The translations under genes were made by a program, and so were the position numbers. The notes under the pieces were generated by a model that did not search any database, was not told the origin of the DNA, and worked only from the letters and a program-made list of their open reading frames with translations. A stretch of 64,000 nt of DNA from Camellia lanceoleosa. Its lineage: Eukaryota > Streptophyta > Magnoliopsida > Ericales > Theaceae. The stretch covers positions 80,381,551 through 80,445,550 of the forward strand of contig CM045761.1 of NCBI GenBank assembly GCA_025200525.1. Direction: 5' to 3'. Positions 1-11,490 of this stretch are shown here, piece by piece (position 1 is the stretch's first letter; each line of letters opens with the position of its first letter).

Positions 1-795
1 AAATTATGCCAATCCCTAGGATTGTCTTCTACAACCCTTTGTATTCCCTTTTTCAAGGACTTGTTGGATGATTCTGCTTGACCATTTGCTTGTGCATAGT
101 AAGGGGTGGAATTAACAAGACTAATCCCAAATTCTGCTGTGAAAGACTTTACCATCTTTCTATAAAAAATAGTCCCATTATGTATAGTTATGGTCTGTGG
201 GATGCCAAATCTGTGGATCAGATCTTTAATAAGTCCAATAATCTCAATTTGATCCATAACTTTATATGGTTTAGCTTCAACCCACTTAGTAAAGTAATCT
301 GTAGCCACTAGGATGAAACAATGGTGCTTCGAAGTGGGAGGATGTATTTTCCCTATCATATTTATAGCCTAACCTCTAAATGGCCAAGGCTTCAACTCTG
401 TATGTAAATCAGTTATTGGTACATGTCTTATCATGCCATGTTTTTAGCATGCCTGGCAACCTCTAGCATACTCTATACAATCTTTATTGATGGTTGGCCA
501 ATAGTAGGAATGCCTTCGAAGAAACCATTTCATCTTCACACCAGATTGATTAGCACTACAAATGCCTCAATGAACTTTAGCCATGGCTGTCAATGCTTCT
601 TTCGGCCCTAGACATTCCAATAACAATTCATTTGCTCCCCTTTTATAAAGAGCATTACCATACACTATGTATTGCATAGATTGTAATTTGATTTTTTTGC
701 TGGCTTTTGAAGATGGGCCAATTAGGTATTGCATTATTGGATGTGTCCAATCTTGATATTGTAAGTCATTATGATTGACTTCTAACACCACATTC
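1..795 (-). pseudogene. Ty3/gypsy pol remnant: integrase, truncated by window edge
   Basis: Read on the minus strand from 795 to 1, this is the end of a connector region followed by a retrotransposon integrase. It starts with a block like the segment after RNase H (DWTHPIMQYL near 750-725). A zinc-binding region follows (YYWPTINKDCIEYARGCQAC near 500-440), then the catalytic core (TDYFTKWVEAKPY, IHRFGIPQTIT, STPYYAQANGQAES). Integrases cut and join retroelement DNA using a D-D-E triad. Here the first two acidic positions appear as Asn (INMIGKI) and His (TIHNGT); only the Glu of the NGQAES block remains. A stop interrupts the core near 376. The left end runs off the window. The block pattern is that of Tat-type elements. 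It is a dead fragment; RT and gag are not present to its right. Confidence 0.75.
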
Positions 796-816
796 CCTTA
801 TATTGGAAATATACTT

Positions 817-1014
817 AGATTTTCATGGATTCCAAACTAGCTTGAATTCATGGTGCAACGATAGTTGCCAAAGAGGAAGACGCAAAGGCAATGATGGGCA
901 AAAAGGACTCTTTACAGATTTTCATGGATTGCAAACTAGTTTGAATTCATGGCGCAACGATAGTTGCCAGGAGGGAAGATGCAAAGGCAATGACGGGGCA
1001 AAAGGACTTTTTAC
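817..1014. repeat. Two-copy direct tandem duplication, 99-bp unit
   Basis: Units 817-915 and 916-1014 align along their whole length with about a dozen differences. The period is a multiple of three, so the plus strand stays open across both units (803-1018). No protein family is recognised, and I see no reason beyond the open frame to call it a gene. Confidence 0.85.
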
Positions 1015-1365
1015 CTAAATTTTTGATTGACTTGTAATTACATTTTGTTTGGAAATTAAATATTTTAGTTGATTTTTTCAAAAAGAGGTGCAGATAGAAT
1101 AGTGCGACAACTTGTATTTTTTTAAATTTTTTGACCATTTTAACTTATTGATAAACGAAGCCTAAGTTTCTTACCTAAGACTTCACAAGAATTTTAAACA
1201 TTTTAATTATAAATAATTTATCATTTATTTCTTTTAACTGTAACAATTCCTAAATCATATGTCAGTGATAACAATAATGAAAGGCCTTGTTATTCATAGT
1301 AAATTACAAAAGTAAAGGCGAATATTTAATTACAAGTGCCAATAAGTGCCCTTCATGCGTTGTTA

Positions 1366-1505
1366 GGAAAATTGCAAATCAATGGTAAGTTTACAAATAT
1401 TTATAAATTTAGGAAAATTTTTATAACTTTAATTATTGAAGTTGGTAAAATTTACCATTAATTTGAAATTATTTTTTGAAAACATGTAGTGATTTGCAAT
1501 TTTCC
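1366..1505. repeat. Small foldback (MITE-like) with perfect 16-bp inverted ends
   Basis: GGAAAATTGCAAATCA at 1366-1381 is the exact reverse complement of 1490-1505. A second inner pair (ATGGTAA / TTACCAT) extends the stem. The interior is A+T-rich and non-coding, and no target-site duplication is clear. The structure fits a short non-autonomous DNA transposon or a decayed foldback. Confidence 0.55.
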
Positions 1506-2755
1506 ATGCATTTTTTAATATTGGGATTAGTATAAAAAGTATTTTGGAAATAATAAAAACGTTAAAAATGTATTAAATTAAGTGAAAAGTACTACAAAAC
1601 TAATGAAAAGTCCATTAAGTTTTATACATATTTTGTCATTTTCTTTTACTCCTAAGACATTTCTTAGCGAGGCTCATATATAATAGGTCTTCAATAAAAA
1701 CAATCAATATAGAAACTACTTGTTATTTGTTGTCAATGATTGATAGTTCTTGACAAATTATGAAGCATTCAAGGACATAAAAGTCATTGCCAAATAAAAA
1801 AGGACATGATAGTTACGTTTTGCTTATGGCAAAATGAATAGGCCAGTTCGTGAATAATAAACTAAAAAGTGAGTTTTTCTTGTATTTTACATCTTACCAT
1901 GACAAAATTTGAGGGATTTGTGGCGCTAATCACTAGTCGGTTTAATAATCTGAACTATTCATTTTGTAAGACTATCAATGTATATCATTCACGAAAAAAT
2001 TTAGTTCAATTTAATAATTGTAACATTTTCATTTTATCACATTTGTATTCAAAAAAATAAACGACAAATATATATTTAAAAATAGATCGTCTATTTGTTT
2101 AGAGACAAACATAATATAGCCTTATAAAATAAATAGTTTGGATCATCAAAATAAAATCTATAGTACGTCCCATGAGTTCCCTAAATTATTTCATATTGAA
2201 ATGTGAACATGAGAGAGACCTAACCCTTAGACTAAAACTATGTAATCTTGTTATCATTTCAAAAAAATTTAAAAAAATTATTTTTTGACCATTTAAGAAA
2301 AGTTTGTTTGTTTTAAAGGTGAAGGTAAAATTTTAGTATTTATCATTCAAAATCAATATCACGCATTATGTGCAGCTTTAGTTCTAGAGTAGAAAAAAGA
2401 AATATAAATTAGCAATTAGACATGCTTCTAATTTTTATATTGTAGATAAAAATAGAAAAAAGAAACATACTTGAAATAAATTTTTTTTATTATAAAACAA
2501 ATTCTTAACTAATGGCTCCATCACTCGTTAATAAAGGGGTGTTTAATATTTTGATTCAACACTTAAAATTAAATACATGAAATAATAATCAATTAAATCC
2601 GTTTGATAACTACAATTGATATTACTTAAAAATTTAAATATCTCTTAAAATATAAACTAAAATTTAAGAAAATTTTAAGAAAAATGAAATTTATTTAATT
2701 TTGACTAAATTTTTAAATGTTAAACATAAGTATTGATATACACTATTATAAACTC

Positions 2756-2823
2756 ATTACTACTATCATCACTACTACCACCACAACCATTACTATCATT
2801 ATCACCACCACCACCACCACCAT
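2756..2823. repeat. Imperfect ACC/ATC triplet microsatellite
   Basis: The run alternates ACT, ATC, ACC and CAC triplets and ends in an almost pure (CCA)n block. It is embedded in A+T-rich non-coding DNA. Confidence 0.7.
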
Positions 2824-3048
2824 TATAATATAAAAATTAAAATATACAATTGAAAAATAATAATTTTAAATTTGATCTTATACAAATTAAAAACTTATTT
2901 TTAGTTAAACTCTTAAATTTTTATTAAACAGTTTTTCAACTTAAAACACTTTTAATTTTCAGTTTTCAACTTTATCAAAGATGACCTAAGCCTTGAAATT
3001 GTTGTATATTTCGCCTAAAATTAGGATAAATAAAGAATGTACAACTAC

Positions 3049-3287
3049 TTAGGCCTCGTTTGGAAACATGCTATTTTAGTAACTTTTTTATTTTTTAGTT
3101 AAAATATGAGGTAGAAAAAATTAGTATGTTTGGAATTAGTTTTGATTTTATATGAAAGGATGTACGAAAAGTAGGAAGAAAAGAGATTTTTTGATTTTTT
3201 AATATAAATTGTTGATTTTTTTTTTTTGTTTTTTTAGTGATTTTTTAACTTTTAAACTAAAACAGTGAGTTGCCAAATGAGACCTTA
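3049..3287. mobile_element. Tourist-like PIF/Harbinger MITE, copy 1
   Basis: The core starts GGCCTCGTTTGG (3052) and ends CCAAATGAGACC (3284), giving imperfect terminal inverted repeats. It is flanked on both sides by the trinucleotide TTA (3049-3051 and 3285-3287), the target-site duplication typical of PIF/Harbinger Tourist elements. It is about 233 bp, A+T-rich inside and has no coding capacity. A close relative lies at 8753-8994 with the same ends and the same TTA duplication. Confidence 0.8.
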
Positions 3288-3288
3288 T

Positions 3289-3432
3289 GCTTTGTTTAGT
3301 TGGGGGATTTGAGAAAAGATTTGGAAAATAAAATGGCAAAGGTGTGTGAAATTAGGTGAAATATAGGTATATTTTATTCACATTTCACATTCCTTTTTTA
3401 TTTCCTTTTCCAAATCCTAACCAAATACAGTA
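3289..3432. repeat. Adjacent 144-bp foldback
   Basis: GCTTTGTTTAGTTGG... at the left end pairs imperfectly with the reverse complement of ...CCTAACCAAATACAG at the right end. It starts two bases after the neighbouring Tourist MITE. The target-site duplication is unclear, so the superfamily is not assigned. Confidence 0.45.
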
Positions 3433-4196
3433 TTAATGTATTATTAGCTAATTTCTTATAAATGTTAGTAAAAACTTTTTTATACACATGAATTATAAAT
3501 ATATTTCGCAAATGGGGAGTGAAATTCTTCATGTGAGTCGAATACTTAACATCCTAACATATATGTTGGCTATGACTAATTGGACGAACTCCATTGATTT
3601 ATGTGACCAAATTTTAAAAATGGTTCGCCTTTCCTCTATATATATATATATAAATGTTTTTATAAATACACCCTTAAGCCCACCTTTGTGAAAACACATT
3701 TCTTAATGTATATTTAGAAGGTTATTTTTTAATTTTTTAATTATAATTTAATGGCATACACCTACTTTCAACCTCTCTTTACATCTCCTCTCCTCGAGAA
3801 GTTATTCAGCAGATTCAATTTACTGTGTGATTATGTGTCCAACTAATAGCATTCACATAATTATTATAATCATTTTTATCTACAGTGGGCTTCTGTCTTA
3901 ATAATATTAAAAGGGCTTTCTCTTCTTATTTTTTGACCAATAATGTTAGATATTATAAAAAGTCATCATGAAAATTTTTTACCCTTAGATTAATTTATAG
4001 TATTTGTAGTGTTTTATTGTATGTTATGTAATCACTCTTGGATTAGTTTTATGAAGTTTTTCATGATATTTATTTCATGATGCGTGTCTTGTATTAATAG
4101 TATCTTCTATCTTTTTCTTTTTTTCTTTGATAAAATTGTATCTTTCATGTTTTTGTTAAGTCAATAAATAAAACCATATATATGCCATTAAAATAT
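3433..4196. other. A+T-rich intergenic DNA
   Basis: No gene, RNA or repeat structure is recognised apart from a short TA run near 3640-3652. Confidence 0.55.
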
Positions 4197-4545
4197 AAAA
4201 TAAGTAAGGGTGTAAAAATGGCTCGTAGCTTGTGGGTCCGCCTGCGATTTGAGATGGGCCTAGGCCTGATCCCAGCTTGGGACCTTGGGCCTAAGCTATC
4301 ATTTTGAAATTCAACCCAGCTTATGAGCTCGACCCACTTGGCCCGAACCATAATCCCGCTCAAAGCCTGACCTGAGGTTTGGTTTGCCCAAGGTCCAGTG
4401 TCATTTTTAGTAGAAAAGAATAAAATTTTAGTGAAAAAAATAGAAAAAAATATTCAAGCCTGCTTAAACCCTACCCAAGCTTGAGCCCAAACCTGGGCTT
4501 GTTGACCCGACCTAAGACCCAGCCCAAGACCTAGCCCGTCTATAG

Positions 4546-6473
4546 TGATCTCGGTTTCGATCCTTCTTTCACGTTTTGCCACTTTGACTGGGCCAGGTTG
4601 AGCCGGTCACCATGGGATTTAGCGAGTCGGCAAGGGTTCGGGCGGCTCGAAGCAAAAAGAAAAAATGCATTCGAAGTTGCTTGTCCGCTCAAGCGTCCAT
4701 TTCCCCGCTTGAGCGGAGAATGTTTGGTTCCTGCACTTTGACCTGTCTGCAAAAATACTAGAAATGTGTATTCGACGCTCGAGCGGATCTTTCCACGCTC
4801 GAGCGGGAGTCTGTGCCTTACGTTCGAGCGGACCACGCTTTATCAGATCGTGAAAGTGACATTTCAGATCATTTTATGCTTTCTCTCTCTCTCTAAAAGT
4901 CTCCAAATTTCCAAATCTTGAGCTTCTCTCTCTAGAAACTCATATTCTCTCTAAGATTTCATCTAGATCCATTGTGTTCTTGATCCTAGTGTCTTTGAGA
5001 ATAAGGTAGAGGGCTTCAAGAGCTTCGTTTTGATCTAAGAAGAAATTGGTTTCGTCATCTTTGGAGTTCCACCTTGTTGCTTGGGTTTTCTACACTTAAG
5101 GTAGAAATTTTCTACACTCTAATATGGTTTTTAGCTTAGTTATTTGCTATTATGTATAGATGATGAGATTTGGTTGTGGTTTGGACAAATCTAAGATTTG
5201 GGTGTAAAATGAAAATAGAGGTTTTTGATGTATATGAGATAAATGATGTTTGGGGTTGAGTATAAACTCTTGGTGTACCAAAATAGTTAATTTTGGGTAT
5301 TTGGGTTAATATTGGAAAAAGGGGGATTTTACCCTAATTTGATAAAATGAGTATTTTGTATAAATAATTGGAATTAACATTGATTATGTTAAATTGGATG
5401 ATTATTGATATGAACGGTGATATTGGATATGTATTATCTCACCTATGGAAGTTTTGAATAAACTATTAAATACGATATTGAATATATCTTAGAAATAATT
5501 GTATTGGGCTATCGGTGGAGGATAGCTATGATTGTTGTAGAAATTGCATGAGTATTAGGCGATTTTAAATACTAATCCATTGTTGGTGTCATCGAATATG
5601 ACCGTGGTATAAATACATAGTATATGTATCTTTATTGGGCGAAGAAAGGGGATGTACTCTATATTTGATGATGTTATAAATACATTGTATATGTATGTTT
5701 ATTGGGAAGAGATAGGGGATGTACTCCATATATGATTATGTTTATTAATACATTGCATATATATATTTGTTTGGGAGGAGAAAGGGGATGGACTCCATTT
5801 AAAGCAAACTAGCCCGAGTGTCTTGGGTGAAAGACCTGAAATCTATTATATATGGGTGCCGGTTCTCGCAGACGAAATATCCGTAAAATGGCAAGTTTGA
5901 AGTGTTTATGTGAGTGGTTTGCATAATTGGATAACCATTGAGTTGTAGTCTCATTTTGGTTGTTGAAAGATAATAAGGTTAACTCATGAATTGAGTAGAA
6001 TATATAAATTGGAAATGAACTGATGGGTAGTGGGATAAGATTGGCCGTAGTGGCATTTGGATATGTAGGCCTTGTGGATGCTTCCATATCAGTATTGTTT
6101 ATATACGTGGTATTTATACATTTGCTAAACTTCATAAATTGTGTTAGATTATTTCTACTGGGCTGTTGGCTCACCCTATAAAGGAATACCATTTTTTGTA
6201 TAGATGAGATGCTTTCTCAAAGACAATAGCGTGGATGGACTTTTAGGAAGCAAGAACTTCTTAATTATGCAATGTTGTGTGTTTGTTGGTATTTGTAAAG
6301 CCAAGGGCTTAAGATGTGATGAGCGAGACTCAATTTGTGTAACCAAGCAATGACTTGAAAAGATATAAACGTACAAGGCATTTAATTGTTTGTTAAACAG
6401 TAGACTCTGATGTATGAAAGTATGTTATTTCGCATATTAGTTATCTTTATTGTATTATTTTGGGGGCGTTACA
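4546..6473. mobile_element. Probable solo LTR inserted in the hAT-like element
   Basis: The 1.93-kb block starts TGATCTCGG and ends GGGCGTTACA, so it has the TG...CA ends of an LTR. It is flanked by CTATAG (4540-4545) and CTGTAG (6474-6479), a near-identical duplication. Its sequence differs from the surrounding G+C-rich element. It contains CT-rich leader-like sequence near 4880-4930, palindromic CGCTCGAGCG-type words near 4775-4830, and a three-copy tandem repeat. A TACTGGGCTGTTGGCTCAC word near 6158 resembles LTRs of Del/Tekay chromoviruses; that link is from memory of family style and is only suggestive. No internal retrotransposon genes are present. Orientation is uncertain. Confidence 0.5.
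5609..5800. repeat. Three-copy tandem repeat, about 68-bp period, inside the solo LTR
   Basis: Units begin near 5609, 5676 and 5744, each with a TAAATACAT-like start and a GGGGATGTACTCCAT-like end. The copies have diverged. Confidence 0.7.
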
Positions 6474-6654
6474 CTGTAGGCCTGCCGAAAGTCTAAATAC
6501 CCTCTGGGCCTAAGCCTATGCCTAATTTTCTAGCCTGTGGGCCGGCTCGGCTTAACTCGAACTTTCGCGGGAGCCCGTGTAGCCCGACATGGACCGACCT
6601 AAGCCCGAGCTAAAGTGGGTCAGGCCGGGCCAAATTCACACACCTAAAAATAAG

Positions 6655-7080
6655 GTACAAAAACAAGTTGATTTTGCGAAAATGGCTTCAACTAATTCAT
6701 GTGTTGGTTGCACCACTTGCCGCTATACATAAATAGGGAGAGGTTACAACCTGCATTTGCACATTATACGAAAAGTTATATTTTTTGTGAGAGAAGTTAT
6801 ATATTTTATGATATGAAAGTTACAATTTTTGTGATGAAAATTATCAATTTTGAAGTTATGATGTGCATCTAAAAATCATGTATAACTAAAATTATAGTTT
6901 TTGTCAGAGAAGTTGTACAATTTGTAAGAAGTAAAAAATTATATGTTTTGTAAAGGAAAAAAATTAGATTTTTTGTTTTTTTTTTTTTTTTTGGAAGAAA
7001 AATTATATTTTTTGCATAAAGTGCATATAATATGCATTTGCACATCATAACATTCTTACAAGTATTAACAAAATCAAAGG
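6655..7080. repeat. A+T-rich diverged repeat bounded by 13-bp direct repeats
   Basis: TGCATTTGCACAT occurs at 6752-6764 and 7033-7045. Between them a motif close to AGTTATATTTTTTGTGAGAG recurs several times in degraded form, followed by an 18-base T run near 6979. There is no coding sequence. The flanking direct repeats could be a target-site duplication or part of the repeat itself. Confidence 0.4.
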
Positions 7081-7138
7081 AAAACCTAACAGTTTTGATG
7101 TAAGTTAGAATAACAACATAAAGCCAATTCCGTGATCA

Positions 7139-9790
7139 TTTTTTTTTTTGAGCAGCAAGCTAGCAAGATATTTAATATAATAAGGATACAAAATATTGAG
7201 AAGAAGGTGTAGCATGTGCATTCCCCAGCCCCCAAAATGAGTTGGAGAGAGTCCAACTCCGGACACCCACGAACCACCTCCAATACAATTACAAACTTGA
7301 AGGCAACTCATGTTTGTAAACAATTCCTCACACCTGAGATGTTGTAAAGGAAATCATTAATTGAGAATTGAATTTTCTTTGAAGTAGCCTTTAACCAGAT
7401 AGCAACTCCTACAACTCTTGCATCTTTGGCTGGGAATCTTGAAGGAGACACTCATTTTTGTGCTTCCACATTGACCAAAGAGTCACCAAAGGTATGGCAT
7501 GCCAAATTCTCCTTTCAACTTTCCTGTAGCAGTACCCTGCCCATCATTACAACAGGCCTTCTACAGATCCAGGTACCACCTAAATAGCCCTCCACCACTG
7601 CAACAACCCAGTCCAAACCCTCCACACCATAGGACAAAAAATAAGCACATGTTCAATTGTTTCCTGCTAAGCTTTGCAGAAAATACACAAGGCAGAAGTA
7701 GACCTAACCAACACACCAATCCGTTGCAAGAAGACATACGTTTTAACCTTGTGTTTCCATGCTAGCCAACCAAAGAATTGCACTTTGGGTGGGAGATATT
7801 TGATCCATACCATTCTACTAGAGCTCACAATGCCTCAAAGAACAAGATTAGTATGGCTGCATAGAACAGACACAAGAGACTACCTTGGTTTTGCTACTAC
7901 CCACACTGGTTTTGTTGTTACCCATACTGGTTTTGTTGTTACTCGTGATCATTCGAAATAAGCTTTTGCAAAAGCAATTGCTAATTAGTCAAAATGGTTG
8001 CCATACATAAATGTCGCCGCACATTGTGGAACAACCACGCAAGCTTAAGCCTCAGCCATAGTTGTAGACACAACTCTAGAAAAGAATGTTCGGTGCATAA
8101 CAATATTATAATTCCAATCAATTGTCGTCCATGTTGCTCCTACACTAGAAAATGCTTTCCAACCAAGCTCCATCAATAAGGATGTGACGAAATGCTACAT
8201 TGACATGCCAAAATAAAGAATTAGTGATAACAAAAGATGAAAATGCCAGTATTACGATTGATGCTATGGATTCAACATTATAGGCAAGGTGCTTATGTGT
8301 AGATGTAGTCTATCATCTAGCAACTAGATGTTTGATTCTTTTAAATTAGCAGAATGGACAAGAATCTCCTCAAGCCTATAAATGCGTTGGTCCAAATGTG
8401 CTCGATTGCGATGTAACTAGAGTACCTAAAGAATAATAAAGGTATCTGTGAGGGCCTCCTTGTTTGGTGCTTGTGATACCTACGTTTAGAACCATTCATG
8501 AATAGTTAGATGTGTGCCAATGTGGAAGTCTATCCCTATTTTGGACCCCATCCAAACATAATTAGAGATCAAACATTGAAAATAAAAATATTATAGAGTC
8601 TCATAATGTTGTAAGCAATGTGGGTAGATGTGGTCTATCAAAAGACCGTTTCTGTGAAGAGTGGCCCGTATTTGAAGGATATTGTGAAAAGTTTTCACAA
8701 AAATAAAGCCCATATGAGAGGGATATCTAAAGCCTATACTTTTTCCCACAATTTAGGTCTCGTTTGGGAACATGTTATTTTAATAATTTTTTTATTTTTT
8801 GGCTAAAATATGAGGTAAAAAAAATAGTATAGTTTGACTTTTTACGAAATAGTATAGCTTTTTACGAAAAGATGTGCAAAAAGTAAAGAGAAAAAGAAAT
8901 CTTTGACTTTTTTGTATAGTTTGTTGGATTTTTAGATTTTTTAATGACTTTTTGACTTTTAAGCTAAAATGTGATGTTGCCAAATGAGACCTTACTATCC
9001 TCAACCTAGAAAAAATAGAGTGTTTTGGGAAATAAATTACCTAGAGTAAAAAGAGTATTAGCCATTTTCGATATGACACAAAAATAAATGATCCGATAGA
9101 GGATTACTTGGCAAATAAATGTCTAGGATATGGGTGGCCATTTCTATTAGAAACCATGTTTTTAACTAGGGCCACTTTCCATTGTTTTCTCTCAAAATTA
9201 ATCAAATAACATACTTTGAGGTTTGAAAACTTCTTCCCAAAGACAACCATCGTAAATTATTACAAAAATTATGTATCCATTGGTACTCGAAAAGATCAAT
9301 GTTAGACCCTATTAGCCATTGTATACCCTATTAAGTAACTCCCTCCCCAAAAGAATACTCTGCCAACTCCAACTATACCTTGAGCTTGGCTTAAGGTGAA
9401 AAAAGTAATAGTTGCAATAATATTTAGCCCAAAGAACCTTATTAGAAAGGGAGTCTTGATCATTGGTGAGTATAAATACACTTTTCATGCTTGACCAACA
9501 AAGCATGATTAAATGACCTTCGGATCTTTGAAACCCAACCCTCGTAAAGATTTAGGTTGACAAACATAGGACCACCACATCCAACAAAGCCCTTTGACAT
9601 TTACATTCTTCCACAAGAACTTGATCACAACACTACGAAGTTGGGTGATAAAATAAACTAGCACTCGGAAAACAGACAAAAGATAAATGGAGATGGACAA
9701 AATAACATGCTTAGCAAACACACATTTGCCAACAACGGACAAGAGGGCACATTTCCACCCCTACAATTTATTCTTTTTTGTTATAAGCCA
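7139..9790 (-). pseudogene. LINE (L1-type) 3' fragment: RT C-terminus and zf-RVT, with poly(A)
   Basis: On the minus strand, 9790-9510 encodes the segment after the LINE reverse transcriptase core (LLSVVGKCVFAKHV, SIYLLSVFRV, IKFLWKN, QPKSLRGLGFKDP). It is followed by VLWAKYY and WQSILLGRE near 9430-9330. Further on, 7840-7440 encodes a zinc-binding reverse-transcriptase domain (VQFFGWLAWKHKV, CIFCK, ETIEHVLIFCPMVWRVW). The element closes with G+C-poor 3' sequence and a poly(A) run seen as T's at 7139-7149. The endonuclease and RT core are missing, so this is a 5'-truncated copy, as is common for LINEs. Stops and frameshifts are scattered. A Tourist MITE (8753-8994) sits inside it. Confidence 0.75.
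8753..8994. mobile_element. Tourist-like PIF/Harbinger MITE, copy 2
   Basis: The core runs from GGTCTCGTTTGG (8756) to CCAAATGAGACC (8991), flanked by TTA on both sides (8753-8755 and 8992-8994). It is clearly related to the copy at 3049-3287 along most of its length. It is inserted in the LINE fragment, so it is younger than that insertion. Confidence 0.82.
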
Positions 9791-9809
9791 ACTTTAAAAA
9801 GATCTCCAT

Positions 9810-10521
9810 TTTTATAGTTGATGGAAACTCTTAATCGACGCCGGCTCCAACTTATAATACCATCTGACGGCCAACGGTCCCAAACTGCTTGGAAATATTC
9901 TGCACATGAGAGCTTCATCATCTGCATGCAACGTCATGGCTTGCTTGTAGTGATGGATATGATCCGTGGAATCCAATTTCCAGTAGTACAAGGTGAACGA
10001 TGGGGCTTTGAACTTCTTGGGTAGTACTGCCTTTACGATCCGTTGCACAAAGGGATCGTGCTGGTTCTCTTCGTCTGAACCATTTCGTCTTCGCTTATGC
10101 CTTATACGTGGACTCTCTTAAGAGGAACTGGTAGTTTCAGGTCGTCCCTTCTTTTTGGGCTCCAGAGATAACGAGTCAGAGTCGCTGTCAATGTCTTGTT
10201 GTCGGACTTGAGGTCATCGACCACCTGCCCTCAGAGGTCATTCCGGACCTTGGCGTACAGCTTGTTTGGACTTCGCCACTTCCAAGGCCAAATCCTGACG
10301 AAGATGTTCGTTCTCAGCAATTATGTTCTCCAACCTCTGTTCATTTTGCTTTGCTTGTTCCATGATTGCTTGCATTGTCTCATGCAAGTCGAGGGTGAAT
10401 CGAAGTTCAAGGCACGTCTTGCGGCGATAGTCTCTGGTCCCAGCATGTTTGTTGGAGTGAGATCATCTTGCGGTGTAGTTTTGTCAACGATTATTGAAGG
10501 ATCTTCCATTGCGCCCGCCAT
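9810..10521 (-). pseudogene. Ty3/gypsy gag fragment
   Basis: The likely start is the ATG at 10521, about 15 bases after the primer-binding-like site. The frame opens MAGAMEDPS, then, after a frameshift near 10400, gives a predicted coiled coil (AENEHLRQDLALEVAK). It continues through a charged linker to the gag core (KFKAPSFTLYYWKLD, DHIHHYKQAMTLH, CRIFPSSLGPLAVRWYYKL) and stops at the junction with the LINE fragment near 9810. Gag proteins form the particle that packages element RNA. The zinc knuckle and all of pol are missing. At least one frameshift and several stops mark it as dead. Confidence 0.7.
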
Positions 10522-10556
10522 GGATGTAGTTGAGTATTTCCACAAACAGTGCCAAT

Positions 10557-11009
10557 TGTGGAGAAGTGGATTGGAAATACTCCTTTGATCTATTGGGATG
10601 CTCGAGATCCTCAGCTGATGACCTGGACGACCTAAAAAGAAACAAACACTCTAATCAGGGGTGCCAGAATTAGCACTCCGACGGTTAAATTAGTATATAC
10701 TCTCTTAGTTACTTGTATTTTAAGTTAAGCACAATGATTCTCACATACCTCTTTCTTGCTGATGTTATTCTATTTATATCTTTTCTTTCTTAGGCCTCAG
10801 GGCTGGGCCCACTTTCAATTTGCCGTATAACTATTTTCTTGACTCCTTTTGTTGCAAATCGCTTTCCACTCGGTCCCTTACTCAACCGTCTATATGGCCG
10901 AATAGGGTAGGATTTAAATGTGCAAGATGGGGCCGAATGCGATATATATTTCAACTCTCCAGGTCCAATTATTCGGCCTCTTTAAGTCTCCCAATATTCG
11001 GCCCGCACA
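10557..11009 (-). mobile_element. LTR of the decayed gypsy element (minus strand)
   Basis: On the minus strand the block starts TGTGCGGGCC (11009) and ends ...CTCCACA (10557). It is followed one base later by TTGGCACTGTTTGTGG, which sits where a primer-binding site belongs and resembles the TTGGCGCCGTCTGTGG site of element A. A TATAAATAGA box reads on the minus strand at about 10770-10778. Together with the gag at 9810-10521 it forms the 5' end of a retrotransposon whose remainder is missing. Confidence 0.55.
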
Positions 11010-11018
11010 AAAAACAAT

Positions 11019-11185
11019 TATGGTGGGTCAGCCCTACATAAAAAGTTAGTAAGTCCCACCATTCTCTAAAAAAATAAAGTTAGTATAATTTAATCATAAG
11101 TAAATTACTGAATAAGTATAAAAATGCATCGCTTCATGCTTGAATCATTCAAATTGACCAAAACTCAAAGAACAAAAGTTGTACT
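11019..11185 (+). repeat. Direct repeat, left copy (partner at 39,558-39,690)
   Basis: The sequence from TATGGTGGGTCAGCC to ACAAAAGTTGT aligns with 39,558-39,690, with one extra stretch of about 30 bp here. Both copies lie in the host DNA that flanks element A, in the same orientation. Confidence 0.7.
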
Positions 11186-11485
11186 ATTCCATTGTCCAAA
11201 TTTTAAGGGTGAAACAAAATCTAAATATTTTTGTCTCAATCTGATTTACATAAATTTCAATGCTTAAAAAAAATAATTTACAAACGATAAAAAATAAAAA
11301 TAAAAAATAACAAACACCAACCAAACTATCCATCACAAATTCATAACTATCCAAATCCTCCAACATTAAAGTAGCAACAAATAGTCAAAACAACTTGAAT
11401 AATGTGAAGTTAGAAAATAACCCACAATGCCAAATTATCAAAATACTATGGTCATAAAATAAATAAATAAATAAATTAATTAATA
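11186..11485. other. A+T-rich flank of element A
   Basis: No gene is seen. It ends with (AAAT)n-like sequence and the TSD TCAAC at 11,486-11,490. Confidence 0.6.
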
Positions 11486-11490
11486 TCAAC

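Larger units (their letters stand above)
1020..3048. other. A+T-rich intergenic DNA
   Basis: No coding sequence or RNA gene is recognised. The stretch holds the foldback at 1366-1505 and a short imperfect triplet run (ACC/ATC type, about 2756-2823). The rest is unstructured A+T-rich sequence with homopolymer runs. Confidence 0.6.
4197..6654. mobile_element. hAT-like non-autonomous element with 8-bp TSD, split by an LTR
   Basis: The octamer AAAATAAG occurs at 4197-4204 and again at 6647-6654. Between them the element starts TAAGGGTGTAAAAATGGC and ends GGCCAAATTCACACACCTA, so the ends are short imperfect inverted repeats of the hAT type. The outer parts (4205-4545 and about 6480-6646) are unusually G+C-rich, full of GCCC/GGGC words, and non-coding. 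Without the inserted LTR the element is about 0.5 kb. hAT transposases make 8-bp duplications, which fits. No transposase is present, so it would need one supplied in trans. Confidence 0.7.

Noticed and set aside
4540..4836. 98-codon open frame on the minus strand
   Set aside because: It lies in the hAT/LTR repeat region, has no recognisable domain and uses the GC-rich palindromic sequence. It is a chance frame.
5809..6376. Two overlapping minus-strand open frames of 127 and 66 codons
   Set aside because: They fall wholly inside the solo LTR. Their composition is low in information and no motif is seen.
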